64,000 nucleotides of DNA, taken from CAWVSB01 sp036960375 (GTDB taxonomy: Bacteria; Pseudomonadota; Gammaproteobacteria; Pseudomonadales; CAWVSB01). The DNA is taken from contig JBALVY010000002.1 of NCBI GenBank assembly GCA_036960375.1, forward strand, positions 310,001 to 374,000. Reading direction: 5' to 3'. The notes below the pieces were generated by a model that ran no database searches, was not told the origin of the DNA, and worked only from the letters and a program-made list of their open reading frames with translations. The position numbers and the translations under genes are program-made. Below are positions 52,347 through 61,215 of this stretch, in pieces. The number at the start of each line of letters is the position of its first letter. Positions within the stretch are counted from its first letter, which is position 1.

Positions 52347-53201
52347 CTAAAATCGCGTACCCACAAAAATGTGCGGGCCGGTGAATTTCCACTCTATCCC
52401 GCCTCGCCAATCGTCGTCCTCTATATCTACATCGACATCTACCCAAGTGATACCGCCACCGAGATAAACCTTGTCGAAGAAATAGGTTGTGGTCACGTTG
52501 AAATTACTGATTGAGCCAGAGTAAGGGTCAACTGTAATGCCAAAATATCGCGCATTTAGGTCGAGTGTCCATTGCGGTGTTATGGCGTAGTTATACTGAG
52601 CACCGATAAGCGGCATCGGTGCACCTACTGTAGCGGATTCTTGAATGACGCCGTCTCCTTCGAGAAGCTCGCCGTCGATAGTGATTTTGCCTTTTCCAGA
52701 GGCCTCAATGGAAAATTGGATGTCCATCCAATATAAGCCGACTGATGCGCTCAAGTGATGTTTGCTATTTTGAATGATGGAGTAACGGTAACTGACATCA
52801 GCAATATCAAAATTTAAGGTAGTATCCACCTGCGCACCGCCTTCTACTTCGACAAATTCGTCTTCATCAGTATAGAAATTGAAATCACCAGTAGCGTTGC
52901 TACGGCCGTCGCGGTGCAACGTATATAAATCGAAGGTGATTTGATGACGATCCTTAAAGCGCCAGCCAAGGCCGAGTCTACCCGTAATGGCGTTTTCCTC
53001 CATGTTAAGATCATCTTCTATGCCAATATCCCCACCGATGTCTTCTCCATTTAAGTGCACGATAGTGGAGCTGTCCGTCCACATCGCACCTAAGCGAATA
53101 TCCAGGCCGTTTTCCCATAGATTGTCCGCATATGAAGACGTACTCATAAAAATCAACAAGCCAGCGGGGATGGAAGTAGAGAGTTTCTTATAGCTGATCA
53201 T
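52347..53201 (-). CDS. Outer membrane beta-barrel protein
   Basis: A 284-residue precursor with a signal peptide (LSTSIPAGLLIFMSTSSYA, cut near 25). Alternating aromatic/polar strands and a C-terminal phenylalanine (HIFVGTRF) are typical of outer membrane barrels. Strand-loop pairs such as RLGLGWRFKDRHQITFDLYT and YFGITVDPYSGSISNF are visible. About 10-12 strands would fit the length. No specific family or ligand recognised. Weak ribosome-binding site before the ATG at 53201. Confidence 0.75.
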   Translation of the reverse strand: MISYKKLSTSIPAGLLIFMSTSSYADNLWENGLDIRLGAMWTDSSTIVHLNGEDIGGDIGIEDDLNMEENAITGRLGLGWRFKDRHQITFDLYTLHRDGRSNATGDFNFYTDEDEFVEVEGGAQVDTTLNFDIADVSYRYSIIQNSKHHLSASVGLYWMDIQFSIEASGKGKITIDGELLEGDGVIQESATVGAPMPLIGAQYNYAITPQWTLDLNARYFGITVDPYSGSISNFNVTTTYFFDKVYLGGGITWVDVDVDIEDDDWRGGIEWKFTGPHIFVGTRF

Positions 53202-53242
53202 GTAGTGAGCTCAGATTATTGAGTTTTGTATCTCGAGTAGAG

Positions 53243-53284
53243 GCAGTCCAAAACCGACGATAGATCAATTGGGTTTTGGACTGC
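53243..53284. repeat. Strong 13-bp inverted repeat between two minus-strand genes
   Basis: GCAGTCCAAAACC (53243-53255) and GGTTTTGGACTGC (53272-53284) are perfect inverted repeats with a 16-base spacer. It lies between the stop of the periplasmic protein gene and the start of the barrel gene. No T-run follows, so it may be a factor-dependent terminator, an mRNA-stabilising hairpin or an operator. Confidence 0.7.
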
Positions 53285-53326
53285 TGTTATAGCGAAGGGT
53301 GCTGAATATTAAGAACTAACTTTTGT

Positions 53327-53911
53327 TCAGTCCTCTGCGGTAGCTTTCTCTAGTGACAATGCCAAGCCTTGGGTGTGCGTGCTAATTACTGCATCGCCAA
53401 CGGCCGCCATTTTAAGGTTTTCAGGGTTGAGTGCGGTATATTCCTCTATTGTGCCATCGACTGTCTTGAGTTGGAAAGTATTAGCCTCAAGATCGATTGC
53501 TTCTACTGTCGCAATTTCTATTGATTGATTAAGGAGTTTGATACCTGGTTCTTCACCCGCTTTTGCGCGGCTAGAGGCAGACATTTGGGCAGCTGCGGCT
53601 TCAGCATTTTCTGCGGCAACCACTTCAATGGAAACATTCTCAACATAAGTCGCGTTGATTATATCCCCCACGTTTACTTGATCAATATTTTTAGCCTCTT
53701 CGCTGGCAACGAAGTTGATAATCTCACCATCTTCTCGCTTAATGCTTACCTCGCGAGTTTCATGGTTAATTGCTTCAACCTGTGCCGATACCATTACCGT
53801 AACTGTAGCGGACATGGCTGGTTTTTCTACAGATGGTTGTGCTTCGCTTGATTGTGCCATACTTGTTGTTAGAACAAGAATTGCGGCAGCTATATATCTG
53901 GAAAAGTTCAT
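53327..53911 (-). CDS. Periplasmic protein with two tandem homologous domains
   Basis: A 194-residue precursor. The signal peptide (YIAAAILVLTTSMAQSSEAQ) is probably cut near 22-25. The mature part has two related stretches of about 60 residues: AQVEAINHETREVSIKREDG... with VGDIINATYVE, and ATVEAIDLEANTFQLKTVDG... with VGDAVISTHTQ. Each looks like a small beta-barrel fold, so the gene arose by internal duplication. An alanine-rich linker with AENAEAAAAQ joins them. No family recognised. GGAG nine bases before the ATG. Confidence 0.72.
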   Translation of the reverse strand: MNFSRYIAAAILVLTTSMAQSSEAQPSVEKPAMSATVTVMVSAQVEAINHETREVSIKREDGEIINFVASEEAKNIDQVNVGDIINATYVENVSIEVVAAENAEAAAAQMSASSRAKAGEEPGIKLLNQSIEIATVEAIDLEANTFQLKTVDGTIEEYTALNPENLKMAAVGDAVISTHTQGLALSLEKATAED

Positions 53912-54414
53912 TAATTAATGCTCCAAAAGTCATATATTTGTAGTAGGTGGTGGGTTAATACCCGCGCTAGGAATTCAAAATTTCTCGTCTATTTTTTTAC
54001 GTGTTGCTCTGATATCTGTTTTGACTGAAATAGTCTGTTGTCTAAATTAAATTACATTACATGTATGTCAGTGCACGGAAATTATAACGCCGGGGCGATG
54101 TAATCGCCAGCACCGAAAATACAGTAATCTATATCAGCTAAAATAGCACGGTAAAAGGGATAATGAAGGCGTACGTGCTTTGCCAGGCAGCACCATAGAT
54201 TCGAAATTTTAGGCTGAATGAATGTGTTTTATTAAAGCTGATAATGGTCGCTACAGGCTCTCAAAATGAGGGTCTGCTGAACATAGACTTAATGGAACTG
54301 ACAATGGGCAGGCAAAATAGCTTTCGACTCTGATGCTGGAAAATGGCGGGTAGCAATTAGTGAGGTAGCAGGATAAAATCAGCTACAAATTTTATCTCAG
54401 AGGTATTATTCAAC
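53912..54414. other. 503-bp intergenic region without a recognised gene
   Basis: The gap lies between divergent genes for the duplicated periplasmic protein and the glycine-zipper protein. It contains a small perfect hairpin, GGCGAT (54094-54099) with ATCGCC (54103-54108), and AT-rich stretches near 53990-54060. I see no open frame with a ribosome-binding site and no known RNA. A small RNA cannot be excluded. Confidence 0.5.
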
Positions 54415-54897
54415 ATGAAGAAGTTAAGTATAATAGGCGGAGTTTTACTGCTTTCGCTGAGTTCTATTACCTGGGCTGAAAACAGCTCTATGGCTAAATC
54501 CATGGGTTTGTACGTCTATCCAGCGCAAGAGCAAAGCGCCACGCAGCAAGAAACGGATGATATCCAGTGTTATAACTGGGCCAAAGATCAATCGGGTATC
54601 GATCCAATGGGGCCAGCTGTAGAAGCTGCGCCGGTAGACCAAGGAGCAGATGGCGCTCGTTTACGGGGTGCGGCAAAAGGGGCTGCGGCAGGTGCAATAA
54701 TAGGAGATAGTAGCGATAGCGCAAAAAGCGGTGCAGCCGTAGGTGTGCTTGCAGGTGGTGGCGCCAGCCGTCGAGGTAAGAAGCAAGCTGAAGCCAATGC
54801 AGTGGCTCAGGCGGATGCTGCGAACGCGGCAAACCATGACGCGTTTAACAGGGCATTTGGCTCCTGTTTGTCGGGTCGGGGTTATACTGTAAACTAG
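54415..54897 (+). CDS. Exported glycine-zipper protein
   Basis: A 160-residue precursor with a clear signal peptide (LSIIGGVLLLSLSSITWAEN, cut after AWA). The central part has CYNWAKDQSGIDP and a glycine/alanine zipper GAAKGAAAGAIIGDSSDSAK, then GAAVGVLAGGG, like YMGG/glycine-zipper envelope proteins that associate with membranes. The C-terminal NRAFGSCLSGRGYTVN, with its conserved cysteine, is typical of this group. A role in the envelope or stress response is likely from the family only. AGAGGT precedes the ATG by 11 bases. Confidence 0.75.
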   Translation: MKKLSIIGGVLLLSLSSITWAENSSMAKSMGLYVYPAQEQSATQQETDDIQCYNWAKDQSGIDPMGPAVEAAPVDQGADGARLRGAAKGAAAGAIIGDSSDSAKSGAAVGVLAGGGASRRGKKQAEANAVAQADAANAANHDAFNRAFGSCLSGRGYTVN

Positions 54898-55150
54898 GCG
54901 TTTTTATTAGAACCCCCGCTAGCCTCAGATAGTTAATTGTGGTCGGCGGGGCGTAAACTCTCCAGGGTATTTCCGTTTAGCGCCGGCTAGATTTTTAGCT
55001 GAGAGAGGCGCCGAGCTTTTTGTTTGTCAGGACCATTGTCACCTCAAATAGGCTGGTTAAAGGCCCATCAAATGTTTATCAGAAAACCTTCCTAAGTTTC
55101 CAATCGATCTCTACGAGCACAGATACGCCTTTTTTAAATCGGCTATTGCC
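54898..55150. other. Intergenic region upstream of the recA promoter
   Basis: About 250 bp before the LexA box. CCCCGC near 54917 and GCGGGG near 54946 can pair over a long loop, without a T-run. Nothing else recognised. Confidence 0.4.
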
Positions 55151-55179
55151 TTGAGTACTGTTTATGTGTACAGTACTTT
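55151..55179 (+). promoter_or_regulatory. recA promoter with LexA (SOS) box
   Basis: TACTGTTTATGTGTACAGTA (55156-55175) is a full LexA box: CTGT-N8-ACAG with symmetric flanks. It overlaps a -35-like TTGAGT (55151-55156), a 17-bp spacer and a -10-like TACTTT (55174-55179). LexA binding would block RNA polymerase directly. Confidence 0.92.
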
Positions 55180-55251
55180 TAATTGCTAGAACCCCACTTC
55201 AGAAGTGGTTATATCCAGACTAATATACAAGATAAATTAAGAAGGCACATT

Positions 55252-56307
55252 ATGGCTAAAGACAGCGGAAAAGAGAAAGCACTTGCGGCGGCCTTGGGGC
55301 AAATTGAACGTCAATTCGGCAAGGGTACTGCAATGAGGCTGGGCGACAGCCCGGTAGAGCGTATACCCGCTATTTCAACAGGGTCTATACAGCTGGACAT
55401 TGCACTCGGTATAGGTGGATTGCCCGAAGGTCGGATTGTAGAGATATATGGGCCTGAATCTTCTGGTAAAACCACACTAACACTCAGCGTTATTGCTGAA
55501 GCACAAAAGCTGGGAAAAACCTGTGCATTTATTGATGCCGAGCACGCTTTGGATCCTGGCTACGCAGAAAAACTGGGTGTTCAGATTAATGACTTGATTG
55601 TCTCGCAGCCTGACACTGGCGAACAGGCTATGGAAGTGACAGATATGTTGGTACGTTCGGGTGCCGTTGACGTATTGGTTATCGATTCGGTTGCGGCATT
55701 GGTACCCAAAGCCGAGATAGAAGGCGAGATGGGACAGTCTCATGTTGGTCTGCAAGCGAGGCTCATGTCTCAGGCACTGAGAAAACTAACGGGTAATGTC
55801 AAAAATTCTGGTTGTCTTCTGATCTTTATCAATCAAATTCGTATGAAAATCGGCGTGATGTTTGGTAACCCTGAGACCACATCGGGCGGTAATGCACTCA
55901 AGTTTTACTCCTCGGTTCGTCTGGATATCCGCCGAACTGGTGCGGTAAAAGATGGTGATGAGGTTGTCGGCAATGAAACTCGAGTGAAAGTTGTAAAGAA
56001 CAAGGTATCGCCTCCATTTAAGCAGGCTGAGTTTCAGATTTTGTATAACAAAGGCATTTTTAAGTTTGGTGAGTTGATCGATTTAGGTGTTAAGGAAGGC
56101 CTGGTATCAAAGTCTGGTGCCTGGTATGGCTACGGAGAAGACAGAATAGGTCAGGGTAAGGCAAATGCGGCTAAATACCTTACCGAGCACCCGGAAGTTG
56201 CAGCTGAAATAGAGGCGGCAATAAGAGCCAAATATTTGCCTTTAACGGGCCCAGATCAATCCACTACTTCTGAAAAGCCTGATGTTGAAGAAGAAACTGT
56301 CGACTAA
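55252..56307 (+). CDS. recA: Recombinase RecA
   Basis: From the ATG at 55252 it has 351 residues, the normal RecA length. It starts with MAKDSGKEKALAAALGQIER, has the Walker A motif GPESSGKTT at 67-75, the VIDSVAALVPKAEIEGEMG segment before loop L1, the L2 region near FGNPETTSGG, and an acidic C-terminal tail. RecA forms filaments on single-stranded DNA for recombination and triggers LexA self-cleavage. AAGAAGG lies six bases before this ATG. The frame is open further upstream to 55183, but this would start between promoter and gene and is not conserved. It is followed two bases later by recX. Confidence 0.97.
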   Translation: MAKDSGKEKALAAALGQIERQFGKGTAMRLGDSPVERIPAISTGSIQLDIALGIGGLPEGRIVEIYGPESSGKTTLTLSVIAEAQKLGKTCAFIDAEHALDPGYAEKLGVQINDLIVSQPDTGEQAMEVTDMLVRSGAVDVLVIDSVAALVPKAEIEGEMGQSHVGLQARLMSQALRKLTGNVKNSGCLLIFINQIRMKIGVMFGNPETTSGGNALKFYSSVRLDIRRTGAVKDGDEVVGNETRVKVVKNKVSPPFKQAEFQILYNKGIFKFGELIDLGVKEGLVSKSGAWYGYGEDRIGQGKANAAKYLTEHPEVAAEIEAAIRAKYLPLTGPDQSTTSEKPDVEEETVD

Positions 56308-56309
56308 CT

Positions 56310-56780
56310 ATGACTGAGGCAGACGAACAACGTCTTGCCGCACGTCGGGCTGCAATGGATTTGCTAGCCCGGCGAGATCATTCCCGGCTTGAGCTCAGTC
56401 AAAAACTTTCCCGCCACAGTGATGACCCATCACTGATTCAAGAAGTTATCGATCAGTTAGAACACGATAATCTATTTAGTGAACAGCGCTTTACCGAGAT
56501 ATTCGTTCGCAGTAAGGTCGAGCATGGCTTCGGGCCGTTTCGCATTCGTCAGGACCTTAAAGCCAAAGGCGTGGCAGCTGAGCTAATCGAACAGACCTTT
56601 TCTAGCCAGGACATTGACTGGCTGACACACGCCAGGCGTGTATACCTGAATAGAATCAAACATCAGGGTGAGATGGACAGCCTCAAGCTGCAGAAGCAGG
56701 CGCGCTACCTACACAGCCGCGGTTATGATGGCGATACAGTAAAACGCGCGATGGATATGGATGACGAGTTTTACCAATAG
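56310..56780 (+). CDS. recX: Regulatory protein RecX
   Basis: A 156-residue RecX, the normal length. It is made of three-helix repeats: AAMDLLARRDHSRLELSQKL at the start, VIDQLEHDNLFSEQRFTEIF, and FGPFRIRQDLKAKGV with later YLHSRGYDGDTVKRAM. RecX binds RecA filaments and limits their growth and activity. Two bases separate it from recA, and the two share the SOS promoter. Confidence 0.93.
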   Translation: MTEADEQRLAARRAAMDLLARRDHSRLELSQKLSRHSDDPSLIQEVIDQLEHDNLFSEQRFTEIFVRSKVEHGFGPFRIRQDLKAKGVAAELIEQTFSSQDIDWLTHARRVYLNRIKHQGEMDSLKLQKQARYLHSRGYDGDTVKRAMDMDDEFYQ

Positions 56781-56831
56781 ACACATATCGTCTATGATTC
56801 TTCTTCTGGCACTCTGTTATCGGGCTTTCCT

Positions 56832-58364
56832 TTGAAAATACTAAAATATCTCTTGCTGGGTCTCTTGACCCTAGTTCTGTTATTGGTTTTTATTTTAGCT
56901 GGCCTGATCAATTTTGGCCCGATTAAGATATCCAGTTTTCCCATGTTGGCTAACGCTATTACAGGCAAAGGTATAGATACTCCGTCTGAAGATGTACTTC
57001 AGCTGCGCCTTCAGGTTCCGGATGGTTTTCAGCTGACACTCTTTGCCGAAAACCTGCCCATGGTAAGGTTTATGCGTTCAACTCCGTCGGGAGCTTTAAT
57101 AATTAGCCGTCCCAGAGCTGGTGAAGTGGTTTTGTTAGCCGATAATAATAGGGATGGACGTGCAGATGAAAAACGCGTCCTACTAAGCGGCTTGAAGCGC
57201 CCTCACGGCCTGGAACTCCACCAAGGCTGGCTCTATATAGCTGAATCTCATCAGGTTGGGCGTGTTGCCTATGACGGTGAAAGTGATTCTCTGACAGGCG
57301 ACTATGAGGTGATTATTCCTGATCTTACCGACGAGGGTAATCACTGGAGCAAAACCGTTGGAGTTGGGCCCGATGGTATGCTTTACCTTGCGCAGGGTTC
57401 GACTTGCAATGTTTGTGAGGAAGAAGATACTCGGCGCGCTACCATCATGCGCTTTAATTCAGACGGCAGTGGTGGCGAGATATACGCGTCTGGGCTTCGT
57501 AATAGCGTGGGTATTGATTGGGCACCCTGGAGTGGGCAGCTTTATGCAACTGACAATGGAAGAGACCTCATTGGTGATGATTTTCCGCCTTGTGAACTGA
57601 ATCAGATAGTGAAAGGCGGTTTTTACGGCTGGCCATACGTGAATGGGAGCAACGTGGCGGATCCAGATTATGGTCCGGGCCCTACAGCTTTAGTTAGTCG
57701 AGCCATTCCTCCTGCCCATGATTTTAATGCACATAATGCGCCTCTTGGCATGAGTTTTATCAATGCATCTTCGCTGCCGGCCGCTTTTGAGCAGAGCGCT
57801 TTGGTTGCCTTACACGGATCCTGGAATCGTAGTGAGCCCGACGGCTATAAAGTCGTGTCGCTGCATTGGCTCGATGGCCAGATTGAGGAGCGTGATTTTG
57901 TGTGGGGATTTGAGGAAGAGGGCAATATTATAGGTCGTCCTGCAGATATTACTCAGGACGCAGAGGGTGCTATTTATATTTCTGATGATTATGCCGGTGC
58001 CATATATAGAGTCACATACGGCGAGCAGTCAGGCACTGCAGTCAGTCAGTTGGTTTCCGTTCAGGAGCCCGGCTTATCTGAACAAATTGAATCCGGTTTT
58101 ATTCCCGTCGCATCCGTTTTGAGCGAAGATGAGGTTTCGACGCTTGCCGGAGAAGGGGCAGCCTTATATGAGGAGCATGTCTGCGCGGGCTGTCATATCG
58201 AGGATCTACCTGAGGAAAATCGCATGTCACTCAGAAATTTAGTCGAGCGTTATAATTCGGATGATATTGTGCAATTATTAGTAACTCCTACGCCACCGAT
58301 GCCGGTCTTTCCGCTATCGGATGCCGATAGAAAAGCGCTGTCATACTATCTTCTGGCTAGATAG
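56832..58364 (+). CDS. PQQ-type sugar dehydrogenase with C-terminal cytochrome c domain
   Basis: A 510-residue protein starting at a TTG. The first 28 residues (KILKYLLLGLLTLVLLLVF) are a signal anchor, which supports this start. Residues 60-410 are a soluble aldose/glucose dehydrogenase-type beta-propeller (KRPHGLELHQGWLYIAESHQ, YASGLRNSVGIDWAPWSGQL, ATDNGRDLIGDDFPP) that would bind PQQ. A haem c site CAGCH is at 451-455 with a possible axial methionine in PMPVFPL near the end. It would oxidise a sugar or alcohol in the periplasm and pass electrons to the respiratory chain via its own cytochrome. Substrate unknown. Confidence 0.85.
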   Translation: MKILKYLLLGLLTLVLLLVFILAGLINFGPIKISSFPMLANAITGKGIDTPSEDVLQLRLQVPDGFQLTLFAENLPMVRFMRSTPSGALIISRPRAGEVVLLADNNRDGRADEKRVLLSGLKRPHGLELHQGWLYIAESHQVGRVAYDGESDSLTGDYEVIIPDLTDEGNHWSKTVGVGPDGMLYLAQGSTCNVCEEEDTRRATIMRFNSDGSGGEIYASGLRNSVGIDWAPWSGQLYATDNGRDLIGDDFPPCELNQIVKGGFYGWPYVNGSNVADPDYGPGPTALVSRAIPPAHDFNAHNAPLGMSFINASSLPAAFEQSALVALHGSWNRSEPDGYKVVSLHWLDGQIEERDFVWGFEEEGNIIGRPADITQDAEGAIYISDDYAGAIYRVTYGEQSGTAVSQLVSVQEPGLSEQIESGFIPVASVLSEDEVSTLAGEGAALYEEHVCAGCHIEDLPEENRMSLRNLVERYNSDDIVQLLVTPTPPMPVFPLSDADRKALSYYLLAR

Positions 58365-58616
58365 AGCTTTTGGATCAACAGTGAATGGGTTTATACGGAC
58401 ATTGGTTGCGCTTTCTTTTAGATATCGCGGTGGTTGTGCATTCCGCCATGATGAATATATATTACGTTATAAGGTATAATTATCTATATATATCCTATAT
58501 AAATCAAAGAGTTATTATTTTTGTTTTAGGTCGCTGCGAAGTCATAAAAAGGTCTATCATCAACGATATTCTGGTTTATACTATTCGCCTCAGAAAGCCT
58601 GACAAAGGATTGAATA

Positions 58617-58823
58617 ATGCCAGAGATAAAACATAAGGTCGTACCCGTTGAAGTTAATTATGTTTGTGACAGTTGCGGCCATGGCATGATGAAGCTAATT
58701 GGTGAGGCTGATGCGGCCAATGGTGTCAATGAACACGAGTGCATGATTTGCGGTGCCAAAGCCACCTTTCAGTGGAAGAGCTATCCCCATATAGATTATT
58801 TGTCAGAAGAGGAAGTGCTCTAG
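58617..58823 (+). CDS. Small zinc-ribbon protein
   Basis: A 68-residue protein with two CxxC pairs, CDSCGHG near 17-23 and CMICGAKA near 42-49, a likely zinc ribbon. AAGGAT precedes the ATG. The 252-bp region before it holds an AT-rich stretch (58450-58515) that may be its promoter, and no other gene. It ends overlapping by 4 bp the convergent patatin gene. Function not known. Confidence 0.72.
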   Translation: MPEIKHKVVPVEVNYVCDSCGHGMMKLIGEADAANGVNEHECMICGAKATFQWKSYPHIDYLSEEEVL

Positions 58824-60001
58824 TAAGAGAACTCTTTTTCAGGAAAGAAAAAATTAAGTAGCATCTCTTCCTGGTTCATCGCATCTTTGTAGCCACAGTC
58901 AATCAGCTCTCTACAAAACGCACTTTCGAATAATAGGTAGCTGGCCATGCTGGTGCCCCCTCCTGTGGCCGTGGCGCCGGTGGTACGCAACAAAGTCCGT
59001 ATCGAAGAGGGCAGACTAGATAAGTGTTTGGCCGCAATTTGATCAATTTCCACTGACGGATTTATGCACAAAAAATCAATTTGCTTGAACCCCGGCGTAT
59101 CGGCATGGGGGTTTTCGTTTTTCAGCATCCCGCTGAGGTCGTTGATCCGCAACAGGTGTTCCATGTCGTTCTCCAGTGCATCAATAAATGCACTATTGAA
59201 TACATGGCCAATCATTTTGGCCAGCGATGGCGAATGGCTCTCATAAGCCTCAGTCGGTGGGTGCGTAGGGTTTCCGCTCCCACCTATGACCAATATGCGA
59301 TCCGCCCCCAAGTGTAGCGCGGGGCTGATAGGTGATACCTGACGCAAGGCACCATCTCCGTAATAGCTATTGTCGATACGTGTGGCAGGTAAAATAGTGG
59401 GAATGGCTGAAGAGGCTAATAAGTGTGCTACCTGTAATTTAGTGGCGATGCCGCGTCGTCGAGCTCTATGCCACTCAGGTAAAATGTCACCATCCAGATC
59501 ACTCTGGTAAAAGGTCACCGATTCTCCGCTGTTATAGCTTGAGGCCGTAACCGCAATAGCATCCAGGTATCCTCCAGCCAATCGCCTCTCAAGGTCGTTA
59601 AAGTCTATGACGCTTTCGAGTAATTTGACCAGTGGCGCTGTATTAAATAATGCCAGTGGTTTATGCAGGCCGACCCCCTGGTGGAAAAGGGACCCTGCTA
59701 AGCGCAAAACAGAGCCAATGAGTTCCAGGTAGCCTACTTTACAGATCTGTTCGATATGCAGATTAGTCCATATGCGTTCTACTTTTTTGACTGCCAGACG
59801 AAAATTATTGGCACTGGCGCCCAGTGCTACCGCGTTAATGGCGCCGGCAGAGGTGCCGGTAATGATTGAAAAGGGGTTTGGCGTACGTTTGGGTAGTAGC
59901 TCGGCGGCGGCCTTAAGTACGCCTACCTGGTAGGCTGCTCTAGCACCTCCGCCGGTTAGCACCAGGGCGGTTCGGTCACTGGCAGCTTGGTGTCGATTCA
60001 T
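58820..60001 (-). CDS. Patatin-like phospholipase
   Basis: From the ATG at 60001 it has 393 residues. The oxyanion-hole motif GGGARAAYQVGVL lies near 17-29, the nucleophile motif GTSAGAINA near 50-58, and the dyad aspartate in YYGDGALRQ near 212. Together they form the Ser-Asp dyad of patatin lipid acyl hydrolases. The open frame extends upstream to 60097 but that part is not conserved. Ribosome-binding site is weak (GGGAACAAT). It diverges from the arsenite methyltransferase gene. It probably acts on membrane phospholipids. Location and substrate unknown. Confidence 0.85.
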   Translation of the reverse strand: MNRHQAASDRTALVLTGGGARAAYQVGVLKAAAELLPKRTPNPFSIITGTSAGAINAVALGASANNFRLAVKKVERIWTNLHIEQICKVGYLELIGSVLRLAGSLFHQGVGLHKPLALFNTAPLVKLLESVIDFNDLERRLAGGYLDAIAVTASSYNSGESVTFYQSDLDGDILPEWHRARRRGIATKLQVAHLLASSAIPTILPATRIDNSYYGDGALRQVSPISPALHLGADRILVIGGSGNPTHPPTEAYESHSPSLAKMIGHVFNSAFIDALENDMEHLLRINDLSGMLKNENPHADTPGFKQIDFLCINPSVEIDQIAAKHLSSLPSSIRTLLRTTGATATGGGTSMASYLLFESAFCRELIDCGYKDAMNQEEMLLNFFFPEKEFSY

Positions 60002-60171
60002 ATATTGTTCCCGTATTTTTATGTAAAGCCTAACACAGGTACAATCTGCTGTTGTCTCCACTGCTGTAGGGCGGGGGTAATTATACTCTGCAGGCACAAG
60101 GATATCGCGGATTTAGTCCAGTTGAAGCTAAACTGGGTTAAACTGCATTGAAGCAAAATAGGTAGAAAAAT

Positions 60172-61215
60172 ATGCACGAAATTGTAAAGGAATATTACGG
60201 GCAAACGCTGTCCAATAGCGAAGACTTGAAAACTGATGCGTGTTGTACGGATGAGTCGATGCCCGATTATATTAAGCCTATTTTATCCATGGTACATGAT
60301 GATGTGCTGACTCGGTATTATGGTTGCGGCTTAGTTGTGCCAGAGGCAATAGAGGGCTTGCGGATACTTGATCTAGGTTGTGGGGCAGGGCGGGATGTTT
60401 ATGCTCTGGCAGGGTTGGTGGGAGAAACTGGCGCAGTGGTTGGAGTCGATATGACTCCTGAACAGTTGGTAGTGGCACGCGAACATCAGCAATACCATGC
60501 GGATGTATTTGGTTATTCTCAACCTAATACCGAGTTTCATCTTGGTTATATTGAGCGACTCGATGAATTGGGATTGGCAGATAACAGTTTTGATCTGATT
60601 GTGTCAAATTGTGTGCTGAATCTTTGCCCTGATAAATCCTCGGTATTACGCGAGGCCTATCGGTTGCTTAAGCCTGGCGGTGAGATGTACTTCTCCGATG
60701 TTTATGCCGACCGGCGTATCCCCCCGGATTTACAAGCCGACCCCGTACTGTATGGCGAATGCCTCAGCGGTGCACTGTACTGGAATGACTTTCTGACATT
60801 GGCAAAAGGCGCCGGGTTCATTGACCCGCGTCTGGTGAAAGATAGGCCTCTGGGTATTGAGAATAAGGACGTTGAAGAAAAGGTCGCCGGTTTTGCATTC
60901 TATTCGGCGACATGGCGTTTGTTTAAATTATCAGAGCTTGAGCCTGCCAGTGAGGATTATGGTCAGGCGGTGACCTATAAGGGCAGCATGGCGCAACATC
61001 CTTCTGACTTTGAGTTGGACAAGCATCATCATTTTGTAGCGGGTCAGACTACCCCGGTGAGTGGTAATACCTGGCGCCTGTTATCTGGTACACGTTTTGA
61101 ACCGCATTTTGAGTTTGACGGCAGCTATGACCAACATCGCGGTATCTTTGTTGAGGGCAGTGTGGCTGTGCCTTTTGACGTTGCCAGCAAACCCGTTTCC
61201 GGCGGCTGTTGCTGA
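60172..61215 (+). CDS. arsM: Arsenite S-adenosylmethionine methyltransferase (ArsM-like)
   Basis: A 347-residue methyltransferase. Binding motif for S-adenosylmethionine DLGCGAGRD at 67-75 and GVDMTPEQL near 91. Cysteines at C24/C25 (DACCTDE), C147 (SNCVLN) and C197 (GECLSG) fit the As(III)-binding set of ArsM; the 50-residue spacing of the last two agrees with known enzymes (from memory). The protein ends in a CC pair. ArsM methylates arsenite to methylated and volatile forms. The stop codon overlaps the start of an Atm1-type exporter (TGATG), which suggests a linked detoxification unit. No ArsR repressor is seen nearby. Confidence 0.88.
   Translation: MHEIVKEYYGQTLSNSEDLKTDACCTDESMPDYIKPILSMVHDDVLTRYYGCGLVVPEAIEGLRILDLGCGAGRDVYALAGLVGETGAVVGVDMTPEQLVVAREHQQYHADVFGYSQPNTEFHLGYIERLDELGLADNSFDLIVSNCVLNLCPDKSSVLREAYRLLKPGGEMYFSDVYADRRIPPDLQADPVLYGECLSGALYWNDFLTLAKGAGFIDPRLVKDRPLGIENKDVEEKVAGFAFYSATWRLFKLSELEPASEDYGQAVTYKGSMAQHPSDFELDKHHHFVAGQTTPVSGNTWRLLSGTRFEPHFEFDGSYDQHRGIFVEGSVAVPFDVASKPVSGGCC

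Noticed and set aside
58385..58636. Open frame of 83 codons before the zinc-ribbon gene
   Set aside because: It spans very AT-rich promoter-like sequence, has no ribosome-binding site and overlaps the start of the real gene.
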